Assembly (NCBI RefSeq): GCF_000772045.1
Contig: NZ_CP009754.1
Location: 7,068,001 to 7,132,000, forward strand
Reading direction: 5' to 3'
Length of the DNA: 64,000 bases
DNA from: Streptomyces sp. CCM_MD2014
GTDB taxonomy: Bacteria; Actinomycetota; Actinomycetes; Streptomycetales; Streptomycetaceae
Shown: in pieces, positions 43,185 to 55,038 of the stretch
How the letters are laid out: every line of letters starts with the position of its first letter
How positions within the stretch are numbered: position 1 is the stretch's first letter
Notes under the pieces: generated by a model
Told to the model about the DNA's origin: nothing
The model's input: the letters and a program-made list of their open reading frames with translations, nothing else
Database searches by the model: none
Translations under genes and position numbers: made by a program

Positions 43185-44096
43185 GTGTCCAGCACGCTCT
43201 CCGAAAACCAGGCACCCGAGACCGGCACCGCCCGCGTGAAGCGCGGCATGGCCGAGCAGCTCAAGGGCGGCGTCATCATGGACGTCGTCACGCCGGAGCA
43301 GGCGAAGATCGCCGAGGACGCGGGCGCCGTGGCCGTCATGGCGCTGGAGCGGGTCCCGGCCGACATCCGCAAGGACGGCGGCGTGGCCCGGATGTCCGAC
43401 CCGGACATGATCGAGGGCATCATCAACGCCGTCTCCATCCCGGTGATGGCCAAGTCCCGCATCGGCCACTTCGTGGAGGCCCAGGTCCTGCAGTCCCTCG
43501 GCGTCGACTACATCGACGAGTCCGAGGTCCTCACCCCGGCCGACGAGGTCAACCACAGCGACAAGTTCGCCTTCACCACCCCCTTCGTCTGCGGCGCCAC
43601 CAACCTCGGCGAGGCCCTGCGCCGGATCGCCGAGGGCGCCGCGATGATCCGCTCCAAGGGCGAGGCCGGCACCGGCAACGTCGTCGAGGCCGTCCGGCAC
43701 CTGCGCCAGATCAAGAACGAGATCGCCCGCCTGCGCGGCTGTGACAACAACGAGCTGTACGCCGCCGCCAAGGAGCTGCGCGCCCCGTACGAGCTGGTGA
43801 AGGAGGTCTCCGAGCTGGGCAGGCTGCCCGTCGTCCTCTTCTCCGCCGGCGGTGTCGCCACCCCGGCCGACGCCGCGCTCATGCGCCAGCTCGGCGCCGA
43901 GGGCGTCTTCGTCGGCTCCGGCATCTTCAAGTCCGGCGACCCGGCCAAGCGCGCCGCCGCGATCGTGAAGGCCACCACCTTCTACGACGACCCGAAGATC
44001 ATCGCGGACGCGTCCCGCAACCTCGGCGAGGCCATGGTCGGCATCAACTGCGACACCCTCCCCGAGACCGAGCGCTACGCCAACCGCGGCTGGTAA
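43185..44096 (+). CDS. pdxS: Pyridoxal 5'-phosphate synthase subunit PdxS
   Basis: 303-residue (beta/alpha)8 subunit that makes PLP from ribose 5-phosphate, glyceraldehyde 3-phosphate and ammonia. MDVVTPEQAKIAEDAGAVAVMALE is the canonical start; the lysines sit in VMAKSRIGH and MIRSKGEAGTG. GTG 43185 with GAGGT upstream. The glutaminase PdxT follows 12 nt later. Confidence 0.97.
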   Translation: MSSTLSENQAPETGTARVKRGMAEQLKGGVIMDVVTPEQAKIAEDAGAVAVMALERVPADIRKDGGVARMSDPDMIEGIINAVSIPVMAKSRIGHFVEAQVLQSLGVDYIDESEVLTPADEVNHSDKFAFTTPFVCGATNLGEALRRIAEGAAMIRSKGEAGTGNVVEAVRHLRQIKNEIARLRGCDNNELYAAAKELRAPYELVKEVSELGRLPVVLFSAGGVATPADAALMRQLGAEGVFVGSGIFKSGDPAKRAAAIVKATTFYDDPKIIADASRNLGEAMVGINCDTLPETERYANRGW

Positions 44097-44108
44097 GGCA
44101 CCCGATCC

Positions 44109-44717
44109 ATGAGTGACACCCCCGTCATCGGCGTCCTGGCCCTCCAGGGCGACGTACGGGAGCACCTCGTCGCCCTGGCCGTGGCCGACGCCGTGGCCAG
44201 GCCGGTGAGGCGCCCCGAAGAACTCGCCGAGGTGGACGGCCTCGTCCTCCCCGGCGGAGAGTCCACCACCATCTCCAAGCTCGCCGTCCTCTTCGGCGTG
44301 ATGGAGCCCCTCCGCGCGCGCGTGCGGGACGGCATGCCCGTCTACGGCACCTGCGCCGGCATGATCATGCTGGCCGACAAGATCCTCGACCCGCGCTCCG
44401 GACAGGAGACGGTCGGCGGCATCGACATGATCGTGCGCCGCAACGCCTTCGGCCGGCAGAACGAGTCCTTCGAGGCCGCCGTCGACGTCAAGGGCGTCGA
44501 GGGCGATCCCGTGGAGGGCGTCTTCATCCGCGCCCCCTGGGTCGAGTCCGTGGGCGCGGCCGCCGAGGTGCTCGCCGAGCACGACGGCCACATCGTCGCC
44601 GTCCGCCAGGGCAACGCGCTGGCCACGTCGTTCCATCCGGAGCTGACCGGCGACCACCGCGTGCACCGGTTCTTCGCCGACATGGTGCGCGCGAACCGGG
44701 CGGCGGAGTCCTTGTAG
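44109..44717 (+). CDS. pdxT: Pyridoxal 5'-phosphate synthase glutaminase PdxT
   Basis: 202-residue class I glutaminase supplying ammonia to PdxS. Catalytic Cys in YGTCAGMI (~residue 79), His and Glu in SFHPELTGD (~residues 177-179). Starts IGVLALQGDVREH. TAGGAT at 44715-44720 overlaps its stop and may be the -10 of yebC. Confidence 0.97.
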   Translation: MSDTPVIGVLALQGDVREHLVALAVADAVARPVRRPEELAEVDGLVLPGGESTTISKLAVLFGVMEPLRARVRDGMPVYGTCAGMIMLADKILDPRSGQETVGGIDMIVRRNAFGRQNESFEAAVDVKGVEGDPVEGVFIRAPWVESVGAAAEVLAEHDGHIVAVRQGNALATSFHPELTGDHRVHRFFADMVRANRAAESL

Positions 44718-44764
44718 GATTCCTCCGTTCGCACAAAGACGGGTTACGCGAAGGAGACAGGCAG

Positions 44765-45517
44765 ATGTCCGGCCACTCTAAATGGGCCACGACGAAGCAC
44801 AAGAAGGCCGTCATCGATGCCAAGCGCGGCAAGCTCTTCGCGAAGCTGATCAAGAACATCGAGGTCGCGGCCCGCATGGGTGGTGCCGACGTCGACGGCA
44901 ACCCGACGCTGTACGACGCCATCCAGAAGGCGAAGAAGCAGTCGGTCCCGAACAAGAACATCGACTCCGCGGTCAAGCGCGGTGCGGGCCTCGAGGCCGG
45001 CGGCGCCGACTACGAGACGATCATGTACGAGGGCTACGGCCCCAACGGCGTCGCGGTCCTCATCGAGTGCCTCACCGACAACCGCAACCGTGCCGCCTCC
45101 GACGTCCGCGTCGCCATGACCCGCAACGGCGGCTCCATGGCCGACCCGGGCTCGGTGTCGTACCTGTTCAACCGCAAGGGCGTCGTGATCGTGCCCAAGG
45201 GCGAGCTGAGCGAGGACGACGTCCTCGGCGCCGTCCTGGACGCGGGTGCGGAGGAGGTCAACGACCTCGGCGAGTCCTTCGAGGTGCTCAGCGAGGCCAC
45301 CGACCTGGTCGCGGTCCGCACCGCCCTCCAGGAGGCCGGCATCGACTACGAGTCCGCCGACGCCAACTTCGTCCCGACCATGCAGGTCGAGCTGGACGAG
45401 GAGGGCGCCCGGAAGATCTTCCGGCTCATCGACGCCCTCGAGGACAGCGACGACGTGCAGAACGTCTTCGCCAACTTCGACGTGAGCGACGAGGTCATGG
45501 AGAAGGTCGACGCGTAA
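44765..45517 (+). CDS. YebC/PmpR-family DNA-binding protein
   Basis: 250-residue protein starting MSGHSKWATTKHKKAVIDAKRGK, the family hallmark. Members act as transcription regulators and, in some species, help translation of proline stretches. ATG 44765 has GAAGGAGA upstream. In actinobacteria it stands before ruvCAB; here a terminator separates them. Confidence 0.95.
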   Translation: MSGHSKWATTKHKKAVIDAKRGKLFAKLIKNIEVAARMGGADVDGNPTLYDAIQKAKKQSVPNKNIDSAVKRGAGLEAGGADYETIMYEGYGPNGVAVLIECLTDNRNRAASDVRVAMTRNGGSMADPGSVSYLFNRKGVVIVPKGELSEDDVLGAVLDAGAEEVNDLGESFEVLSEATDLVAVRTALQEAGIDYESADANFVPTMQVELDEEGARKIFRLIDALEDSDDVQNVFANFDVSDEVMEKVDA

Positions 45518-45533
45518 GGCGTCCCCTGCTCAG

Positions 45534-45564
45534 CGGGCCGACGGGGACACACCCCGTCGGCCCG
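45534..45564 (+). terminator. yebC terminator
   Basis: 13-bp perfect stem (45534-45546 with 45552-45564), loop ACACA. Confidence 0.8.
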
Positions 45565-45625
45565 TCGCCTTGTCGGTGGCACCCGATAGCCTGCACAAAC
45601 AGGTGATCGACGAGAGGGGCCCGCG

Positions 45626-46192
45626 TTGCGCGTGCTGGGGGTGGACCCGGGGCTGACCCGTTGCGGGGTCGGTGTCGTGGAGGGCGTCGCGGGCCGGCCG
45701 CTCACCATGGTCGGCGTCGGCGTCGTCCGCACGCCCGCGGACGCCGACCTCGGTCACCGCCTCGTCGCCGTCGAGCAGGGCATCGAGCGGTGGCTGGACG
45801 AGCACCGGCCGGAGTTCGTCGCCGTGGAGCGCGTCTTCAGCCAGCACAACGTCCGCACCGTCATGGGCACCGCCCAGGCCAGCGCCGTCGCGATCCTGTG
45901 CGCCTCCCGGCGCGGCATCCCCGTAGCCCTGCACACGCCCAGCGAGGTCAAGGCCGCCGTCACCGGCAGCGGCCGCGCCGACAAGGCCCAGGTCGGTGCC
46001 ATGGTCACCCGCCTGCTCCGGCTCGCCGCCCCGCCCAAGCCCGCCGACGCCGCCGACGCCCTCGCGCTCGCCATCTGCCACATCTGGCGCGCCCCCGCGC
46101 AGAACCGGCTCCAGCAGGCCGTGGCCCTGCACACCGCCCAGGGCGTCCGCCGCCCGCAGACCCCCCACCCGTCGAAAGGCCGCCCCGCATGA
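45626..46192 (+). CDS. ruvC: Holliday junction resolvase RuvC
   Basis: 188-residue endonuclease cutting Holliday junctions. Asp of VLGVDPGLT (~7), Glu of VAVERVFSQHN (~66-69) and Asp pair of KPADAADALALAI (~141-144) form the active site. TTG 45626 is the probable start, with GAGAGGGG upstream; GTG 45632 is possible. The stop overlaps ruvA (ATGA). Confidence 0.96.
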   Translation: MRVLGVDPGLTRCGVGVVEGVAGRPLTMVGVGVVRTPADADLGHRLVAVEQGIERWLDEHRPEFVAVERVFSQHNVRTVMGTAQASAVAILCASRRGIPVALHTPSEVKAAVTGSGRADKAQVGAMVTRLLRLAAPPKPADAADALALAICHIWRAPAQNRLQQAVALHTAQGVRRPQTPHPSKGRPA

Positions 46193-46794
46193 TCGCCTTC
46201 GTCAGCGGCACCGTCGCCGCCCTCGCCCCCGACGCCGCGGTGGTCGAGGTCGGCGGCGTCGGCATGGCCGTCCAGTGCACGCCGAACACGCTGTCCACCC
46301 TGCGGCTCGGCAAGCCCGCCAAGCTCGCCACCTCGCTCGTCGTGCGCGAGGACTCGCTCACCCTCTACGGCTTCGCCGACGACGACGAGCGCCAGGTCTT
46401 CGAGCTGCTCCAGACGGCCAGCGGCGTCGGCCCCCGCCTCGCGCAGGCCATGCTCGCCGTGCACCAGCCCGACGCCCTGCGCAGAGCGGTCTCCACCGGC
46501 GACGAGAAGGCGCTCACCGCCGTCCCCGGCATCGGCAAGAAGGGTGCCCAGAAGCTGCTCCTCGAGCTGAAGGACCGGCTCGGCGAACCGATCGGCGCCC
46601 CCGCCGTCGGCGCACCGGTCAGCACCGGCTGGCGCGACCAGCTGCACGCCGCCCTGATCGGCCTCGGGTACGCCACCCGCGAAGCCGACGAGGCCGTCGC
46701 CGCCGTCGCGCCGCAGGCGGAGTCCGCCGAGGGCACCCCGCAGGTGGGCGTGCTGCTGAAGGCCGCCCTGCAGACGCTGAACCGCGCCCGCTGA
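46189..46794 (+). CDS. ruvA: Holliday junction DNA helicase subunit RuvA
   Basis: 201-residue junction-binding subunit. N-terminal OB domain (MIAFVSGTVAALAPDAAVVEVGGVG), two helix-hairpin-helix motifs (ASGVGPRLAQAML; VPGIGKKGAQKLLLELKDRL) and a C-terminal RuvB-binding domain (LIGLGYATREADEAV). Confidence 0.96.
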   Translation: MIAFVSGTVAALAPDAAVVEVGGVGMAVQCTPNTLSTLRLGKPAKLATSLVVREDSLTLYGFADDDERQVFELLQTASGVGPRLAQAMLAVHQPDALRRAVSTGDEKALTAVPGIGKKGAQKLLLELKDRLGEPIGAPAVGAPVSTGWRDQLHAALIGLGYATREADEAVAAVAPQAESAEGTPQVGVLLKAALQTLNRAR

Positions 46795-46841
46795 CCACGC
46801 CCGCCACCACCGACCCGGTGCGCCACGGCAAGGAGAACGAA

Positions 46842-47915
46842 GTGAACTGGGACGACACGACCGACGCGGAGGCCGCCGCCGAGCGGCTGGTGGGCGCTGT
46901 CGCCGACGGCGAGGACCAGGCCGTGGAGGCCGCCCTGCGCCCCAAGGACCTGGGCGAGTTCATCGGCCAGGAGAAGGTGCGCGAACAGCTCGACCTGGTG
47001 CTGCGCGCCGCACGCGCGCGGGGGGCCACCGCCGACCACGTGCTGCTCTCCGGCGCCCCCGGCCTCGGCAAGACCACCCTCTCGATGATCATCGCGGCCG
47101 AGATGGAAGCCCCCATCCGCATCACCTCGGGCCCCGCCATCCAGCACGCCGGCGACCTCGCGGCGATCCTCTCCTCCCTCCAGGAGGGCGAGGTCCTCTT
47201 CCTCGACGAGATCCACCGCATGTCGCGGCCCGCCGAAGAGATGCTCTACATGGCGATGGAGGACTTCCGCGTCGACGTCGTCGTCGGCAAGGGCCCCGGC
47301 GCCACCGCCATCCCCCTGGAGCTGCCGCCGTTCACCCTGGTCGGCGCCACCACGCGCGCGGGCCTGCTGCCGCCCCCGCTGCGCGACCGCTTCGGCTTCA
47401 CCGCCCACATGGAGTTCTACGGGCCGGCCGAACTGGAACGCGTGATCCACCGCTCGGCCGGCCTGCTCGACGTCGAGATCGACCCCACCGGCGCCGCCGA
47501 GATCGCCGGCCGCTCCCGCGGCACCCCCCGCATCGCCAACCGCCTGCTGCGCCGGGTCCGCGACTACGCCCAGGTCAAGGCCGACGGCCTGATCACCCAG
47601 GAGATCGCCGCGGCCGCCCTCGCCGTCTACGAGGTCGACGCCCGGGGCCTGGACCGCCTCGACCGGGGCGTGCTGGAGGCCCTCCTCAAGCTGTTCGGCG
47701 GCGGCCCGGTCGGCCTGTCCACGCTGGCCGTCGCCGTGGGGGAGGAGCGTGAGACAGTGGAAGAGGTCGCCGAACCCTTCCTCGTACGGGAGGGACTGCT
47801 CGCCCGCACCCCTCGCGGGCGGGTGGCCACTCCGGCCGCATGGGCACATCTCGGCCTCACCCCGCCGCGTTCACAGAGTTCAGGAAACGGACAACAGGAC
47901 TTGTTCGGGGCGTGA
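46842..47915 (+). CDS. ruvB: Holliday junction helicase ATPase RuvB
   Basis: 357-residue AAA+ motor driving branch migration. Walker A GAPGLGKTTL, Walker B FLDEIHR, sensor GATTRAGLLPPPLRDRFG and the C-terminal winged helix (GLLARTPRGRVAT). The start GTG 46842 has AAGGAG 6 nt upstream. Ends NGQQDLFGA. Confidence 0.97.
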   Translation: MNWDDTTDAEAAAERLVGAVADGEDQAVEAALRPKDLGEFIGQEKVREQLDLVLRAARARGATADHVLLSGAPGLGKTTLSMIIAAEMEAPIRITSGPAIQHAGDLAAILSSLQEGEVLFLDEIHRMSRPAEEMLYMAMEDFRVDVVVGKGPGATAIPLELPPFTLVGATTRAGLLPPPLRDRFGFTAHMEFYGPAELERVIHRSAGLLDVEIDPTGAAEIAGRSRGTPRIANRLLRRVRDYAQVKADGLITQEIAAAALAVYEVDARGLDRLDRGVLEALLKLFGGGPVGLSTLAVAVGEERETVEEVAEPFLVREGLLARTPRGRVATPAAWAHLGLTPPRSQSSGNGQQDLFGA

Positions 47916-47997
47916 CGACCCGCTCACGCGAGGCACATTCGCCGGAGCAGGAACCCCGGTGCCATGCTGGGCGTTGTTCCATGCGCGCGGACTCGCC

Positions 47998-48075
47998 TAG
48001 ACTCCGCCGATGCCGCCCTTGTCGGCGGTGTACACACCCCCAACCATCAGGCCGCTCACCATCGCGGTCGTGTGA
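47998..48075 (+). CDS. Possible leaderless 21-codon uORF upstream of yajC
   Basis: TAGACT (47998-48003) ends 6 nt before ATG 48010, the spacing of a leaderless start. The frame runs 21 codons to TGA 48073-48075, 15 nt before yajC. The peptide is Pro/Thr-rich with PP at positions 2-3 and 10-11 and RP at 14-15. The span given includes the -10. If real, the peptide could modulate yajC-secDF expression; no hydrophobic export signal is seen. Confidence 0.35.
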
Positions 48076-48090
48076 AGGAAGTACCGACCC

Positions 48091-48603
48091 GTGAGTCTCG
48101 TGACCCTCCTCCCGTTCATCGTGCTCATCGGGGCCATGTTCCTGATGACGCGGTCGGCGAAGAAGAAGCAGCAGCAGGCCGCCGACATGCGGAACCAGAT
48201 GCAGCCCGGTTCCGGCGTCCGCACCATCGGGGGCATGTACGCCACGGTCAAGGAGGTCAACGACGACACGGTCCTCCTCGACGCCGGCCCCGGAGTCGAG
48301 CTGCTCTTCGCGAAGAACAGCATCGGCGCCGTCCTCACCGACGACGAGTACAACCGCATCGTCCACGGCATCGAGCACGACCTGAAGTCCGACGCGGACG
48401 TCGTCCCCGACGACGCCTCCTCCCTCACCGAGACCGACGCCCCCGCCGACGCCTCCTCCGACGAGAAGTCCGTCGACCTCGGCAAGAAGGCCGAAGAGCC
48501 TGCCGACGAGACGGCCGACGAGCCGACGGCCGACGCCGCGCCCGCCGAGGCGAAGACGGACGAGAAGGCGAAGAAGTCCGACGGCGGTTCCGAGGCGAAG
48601 TAA
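48091..48603 (+). CDS. yajC: Preprotein translocase accessory subunit YajC
   Basis: 170-residue subunit of the SecDF-YajC complex. One N-terminal helix (LLPFIVLIGAMFLMTRSAKKKQQQ), a conserved small domain (MQPGSGVRTIGGMYATVKEV) and an acidic/Lys-rich tail of ~70 residues, which makes it longer than the E. coli protein (110). GTG 48091 with GAAGGAAG upstream. Confidence 0.93.
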   Translation: MSLVTLLPFIVLIGAMFLMTRSAKKKQQQAADMRNQMQPGSGVRTIGGMYATVKEVNDDTVLLDAGPGVELLFAKNSIGAVLTDDEYNRIVHGIEHDLKSDADVVPDDASSLTETDAPADASSDEKSVDLGKKAEEPADETADEPTADAAPAEAKTDEKAKKSDGGSEAK

Positions 48604-48612
48604 GCCGTGCCC

Positions 48613-48645
48613 CGGGGTGCGCGGGACGGGTTCCCGCGCACCCCG
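48613..48645 (+). terminator. Hairpin between yajC and secD
   Basis: 14-bp perfect stem (48613-48626 with 48632-48645), loop CGGGT. No U-run, so it may only attenuate or stabilise the yajC mRNA. Confidence 0.6.
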
Positions 48646-48738
48646 CGTGACGCGCGGCTCGCACGGATCCGGACACCATGTGATGGCCGCCGGTGACGCC
48701 TTCTGGGCGCCAAGCGGCCCGAGAGGGAGTACACAAAG

Positions 48739-50553
48739 GTGGTAGCACCTAAAAAGGGAAAGAATGCGAGCGCTCAGAGTAAGCCCGGGCGCTCGCTGGC
48801 CCTGATCCTGATCGCCATCGTGGCGCTCACCGGGGGCATGTTCGCCTCCGGACACACGACTCCGCGTCTCGGCATCGACCTGGCAGGCGGCACGAGCATC
48901 ACGCTCCGGGCCGTCCCGGAGGCCGGCCAGGAGTCCGCGATCAACAAGACCAACATGGACACCGCGGTCGAGATCATGAACCGCCGTGTCAACGGTCTGG
49001 GCGTTTCCGAAGCCGAGGTCCAGACCCAGGGCGACCGGAACATCATCGTCAACATCCCCAAGGGGACGAACTCGAAGGAAGCCCGGGAGCAGGTCGGCAC
49101 CACCGCCAAGCTGTACTTCCGTCCGGTCGTCGCCACTGAGCTCTCCGGCGCCAACGCGACCGGCAGCCCCTCGCCGAGCGAGACCGGCGGCGCCTCGGAC
49201 AAGGCGACCGACAAGGCCACGGACAAGGCGACCGAGAAGGCCACCGACGGCGACAAGGCCACCGACGGCGACAAGCCCGCCAGCGGCACGCCGTCCGACC
49301 CCGCGTCGGCCAGCGCCACCACCCAGGGCCGCGCCGCGAGCGACGCCCTCAAGGCCGACCCCAGCCCGTCCGCGAAGAGCTCCGACGGCGCTTCCCCGTC
49401 CCCGAGCGCCAGCGCCTCCGGCGACGACGCGGCCGCCAAGGTGCAGCAGCAGTACGCGGCCCTGGACTGCACCGACGCCAACGCCCGCGCCAAGGCCGGC
49501 AAGGGCGCCAAGCCGGGCGACTCGACGGTGGCCTGCGGCCAGAACGCGCAGGGCCAGTGGCAGAAGTACATCCTCGGCCCCGCCGCGGTCGACGGCACCG
49601 AGGTCGACAAGGCCGACGCCGTCTACAACACGCAGACCGCCGCCGGCTGGACCGTGACGATGAAGTTCACGGACAAGGGCAGCAAGAAGTTCGCGGACAT
49701 CACCGGTCAGCTTGCCCAGAAGCAGTCCCCGCAGAACCAGTTCGCCATCGTCCTGGACAACGAGGTCGTCTCCGACCCGTACGTCAGCCAGAGGCTCACC
49801 GGCGGCAACGCGGAGATCTCCGGCAGCTTCGACCAGGAGGAGGCCCAGAGCCTCGCCAACATGCTGTCCTACGGCGCGCTGCCGCTGACCTTCAAGGAGG
49901 ACAGCGTCACCACCGTGACCGCCGCGCTCGGCGGCGAGCAGCTCCAGGCCGGTCTGATCGCGGGCGCGATCGGCCTCGCCCTGGTCATCCTCTACCTGCT
50001 GTTCTACTACCGCGGTCTGTCGTTCATCGCCGTCGCCTCGCTGATGGTCTCGGCGGGCCTCACCTACGTGATCATGTCGCTGCTCGGCCCGACCATCGGC
50101 TTCGCGCTGAACCTGCCGGCCGTGTGCGGTGCCATCGTCGCCATCGGCATCACGGCGGACTCGTTCATCGTGTACTTCGAACGCGTCCGCGACGAGATCC
50201 GGGAAGGCCGCACGCTGCGTCCCGCGGTCGAGCGGGCCTGGCCCCGCGCCCGGCGCACCATCCTCGTCTCGGACTTCGTGTCCTTCCTCGCCGCCGCGGT
50301 GCTCTTCATCGTCACCGTCGGCAAGGTGCAGGGCTTCGCGTTCACGCTCGGTCTGACGACCCTGCTCGACGTGGTCGTGGTGTTCCTCTTCACCAAGCCG
50401 CTGCTGACGCTGATGGCCCGGCGCAGGTTCTTCTCGAGCGGTCACAAGTGGTCCGGCCTCGACCCGAAGGCCCTGGGTGCCAAGCCCCCGCTGCGCCGCA
50501 CCCGCCGTCCGTCCCGTCCTGCCGCCGGCCCTGTCGACCCGAAGGAGGCGTGA
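48739..50553 (+). CDS. secD: Protein translocase subunit SecD
   Basis: 604-residue RND-type subunit using the proton gradient to pull secreted proteins outward. Helix 1 is at ~residues 14-38; the first periplasmic domain carries LGIDLAGGTSITLRA; the last third holds five helices (GLSFIAVASLMVSAGLTYVIM; NLPAVCGAIVAIGITADSFIVYFERVRDEIREG). Residues ~135-235 are a low-complexity insertion with KATD repeats. GTG 48739 with GAGAGGGAG upstream. secF follows 3 nt later. Confidence 0.96.
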   Translation: MVAPKKGKNASAQSKPGRSLALILIAIVALTGGMFASGHTTPRLGIDLAGGTSITLRAVPEAGQESAINKTNMDTAVEIMNRRVNGLGVSEAEVQTQGDRNIIVNIPKGTNSKEAREQVGTTAKLYFRPVVATELSGANATGSPSPSETGGASDKATDKATDKATEKATDGDKATDGDKPASGTPSDPASASATTQGRAASDALKADPSPSAKSSDGASPSPSASASGDDAAAKVQQQYAALDCTDANARAKAGKGAKPGDSTVACGQNAQGQWQKYILGPAAVDGTEVDKADAVYNTQTAAGWTVTMKFTDKGSKKFADITGQLAQKQSPQNQFAIVLDNEVVSDPYVSQRLTGGNAEISGSFDQEEAQSLANMLSYGALPLTFKEDSVTTVTAALGGEQLQAGLIAGAIGLALVILYLLFYYRGLSFIAVASLMVSAGLTYVIMSLLGPTIGFALNLPAVCGAIVAIGITADSFIVYFERVRDEIREGRTLRPAVERAWPRARRTILVSDFVSFLAAAVLFIVTVGKVQGFAFTLGLTTLLDVVVVFLFTKPLLTLMARRRFFSSGHKWSGLDPKALGAKPPLRRTRRPSRPAAGPVDPKEA

Positions 50554-50556
50554 GAG

Positions 50557-51678
50557 ATGTCGAAGCTCGGCACACTCGGCGCCCGACTGCACCACGGCGA
50601 GGTCGGCTACGACTTCGTCAAGAACCGCAAGATCTGGTACGGCATCTCGATCCTCATCACCATCACGGCCATCGTCGGCCTGGCGGTGCGCGGACTGCAC
50701 ATGGGCATCGAGTTCCAGGGCGGCGCGGTCTTCACCACCCCGAAGAACATGAGCGCCTCGGTCGCCCAGACCGAGACCTGGGCGGAGGACGCCTCCGGCC
50801 ACGACGCCATCGTGCAGAAGCTCGGTGACGGCAGCCTCCGCATCCAGATCGCGGGCACCGACACCCGGCAGTCGGACCAGATCAAGGAAGACCTCTCCGG
50901 GAAGCTGGACGTCCCGGCGGAGAAGATCAACGCCGACCTGGTCGGTCCCAGCTGGGGCGACCAGATCGCGAACAAGGCCTGGCAGGGCCTCGGGATCTTC
51001 ATGGTCCTCGTGGTGATCTACCTGGCGATCGCGTTCGAGTGGCGGATGGCACTGGCCGCCTTCGTCGCCCTGATCCACGACATCACCATCACGGTCGGCA
51101 TCTACGCCCTCGTGGGCTTCGAGGTCACACCGGGCACGGTGATCGGTCTGCTGACGATCCTCGGTTACTCGCTCTACGACACGGTCGTCGTCTTCGACAG
51201 CCTCAAGGAGCAGACGAAGGACATCACGAAGCAGACCCGCTGGACCTACGCGGAGATCGCCAACCGCTCGATCAACAGCACCCTGGTCCGCTCCATCAAC
51301 ACCACGGTGGTCGCGCTGCTGCCGGTGGCGGGCCTGCTGTTCATCGGCGGCGGTGTCCTCGGCGCCGGCATGCTCAACGACATCTCGCTGTCGCTGTTCG
51401 TCGGCCTCGCCGCGGGCGCCTACTCGTCGATCTTCATCGCCACGCCGCTCGTCGCCGACCTCAAGGAGGCCGAGCCGCAGATGAAGGCCCTCAAGAAGCG
51501 GGTCCTCGCCAAGCGTGCCCAAGGGGCGGCCAAGGGCGAGCAGGCACCGGCCGCCGCGGACGAGGCACCGTACGCGGACGACGAGAGCGACGACACGGCA
51601 CCCGCGGTCGTCGGCCCCCGCAACCAGCCCACCTCCCGCGGCAGGGGACGCGGCCGGCCCTCGGGGAAGCGCCGATGA
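50557..51678 (+). CDS. secF: Protein translocase subunit SecF
   Basis: 373-residue partner of SecD. Six helices; GIEFQGGAVF is the periplasmic signature and GYSLYDTVVVFDSLKEQTK the helix-4 motif. A charged ~65-residue C-terminal tail is rich in Ala/Asp/Arg. Its stop overlaps the apt start by 4 bp. Confidence 0.96.
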   Translation: MSKLGTLGARLHHGEVGYDFVKNRKIWYGISILITITAIVGLAVRGLHMGIEFQGGAVFTTPKNMSASVAQTETWAEDASGHDAIVQKLGDGSLRIQIAGTDTRQSDQIKEDLSGKLDVPAEKINADLVGPSWGDQIANKAWQGLGIFMVLVVIYLAIAFEWRMALAAFVALIHDITITVGIYALVGFEVTPGTVIGLLTILGYSLYDTVVVFDSLKEQTKDITKQTRWTYAEIANRSINSTLVRSINTTVVALLPVAGLLFIGGGVLGAGMLNDISLSLFVGLAAGAYSSIFIATPLVADLKEAEPQMKALKKRVLAKRAQGAAKGEQAPAAADEAPYADDESDDTAPAVVGPRNQPTSRGRGRGRPSGKRR

Positions 51679-52223
51679 CCGGGACGACCGGCCTCACGGA
51701 GCTGCTGCTCAGCCGCATCCGGGACGTGGCCGACTACCCGGAGCCGGGTGTGGTGTTCAAGGACATCACCCCGCTGCTGGCGGACCCGGCGGCCTTCACC
51801 GCCCTGACCGACGCCCTCGCCGGGGTCGCCGGGGAGACCGGTGCCACCAAGGTCGTCGGCCTGGAGGCCCGCGGCTTCATCCTGGGCGCGCCGGTGGCCC
51901 TGCGGGCGGGACTCGGCTTCATCCCCGTACGCAAGGCGGGCAAGCTCCCCGGAGCCACGCTCAGCCAGGCCTACGACCTGGAGTACGGCTCCGCCGAGAT
52001 CGAGGTGCACGCCGAGGACCTGAGCGCGGGCGACCGCGTGCTGGTCGTCGACGACGTCCTCGCCACCGGCGGCACCGCCGAGGCCTCGCTGGAGCTGATC
52101 CGCCGGGCCGGTGCCGAGGTCGCGGGCCTCGCCGTCCTGATGGAGCTGGGCTTCCTCGGCGGACGGGCCCGGCTGGAGCCGGCCCTGGCCGGGGCACCGC
52201 TGAAGGCGCTGCTCACGGTCTGA
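51675..52223 (+). CDS. apt: Adenine phosphoribosyltransferase
   Basis: 182-residue purine salvage enzyme converting adenine and PRPP to AMP. PRPP site VLVVDDVLATGGTAEASLELI (~residues 122-142); start TELLLSRIRDVADYPEPGVVFKDITPLL. Overlaps secF (ATGA). apt before rel is conserved in actinobacteria. Confidence 0.96.
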   Translation: MTGTTGLTELLLSRIRDVADYPEPGVVFKDITPLLADPAAFTALTDALAGVAGETGATKVVGLEARGFILGAPVALRAGLGFIPVRKAGKLPGATLSQAYDLEYGSAEIEVHAEDLSAGDRVLVVDDVLATGGTAEASLELIRRAGAEVAGLAVLMELGFLGGRARLEPALAGAPLKALLTV

Positions 52224-52415
52224 ACCGCGCACACCGCACGTCGGAGGCGGGCCCGGAGGAATCCGGCGCCCGCCTCAGGCGTTGCAGACACTGACGGCCC
52301 TCACAGACGTCACAGGCCCTCACATCGGCCAGAAGGCGATCCCCGAGGGCAGGATCGCTACCATGGGGTATCCGGAGCCTGACCGGGGGACCCGGATCGC
52401 GCACGAGGAGTCCTC

Positions 52416-54959
<2,544 letters not shown>

Positions 54960-54979
54960 CGGGCCGCGCAGGCGCACAC

Positions 54980-55022
54980 ACGAGAGGGGCTTCCGTACGC
55001 ACCGTACGGAAGCCCCTCTCGT
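54980..55022. terminator. Very long bidirectional terminator between rel and DUF349 gene
   Basis: Perfect 20-bp stem (54980-54999 with 55003-55022), loop CAC. It separates convergent genes. Confidence 0.85.
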
Positions 55023-55038
55023 ATGTGGTCCGCGGCCG

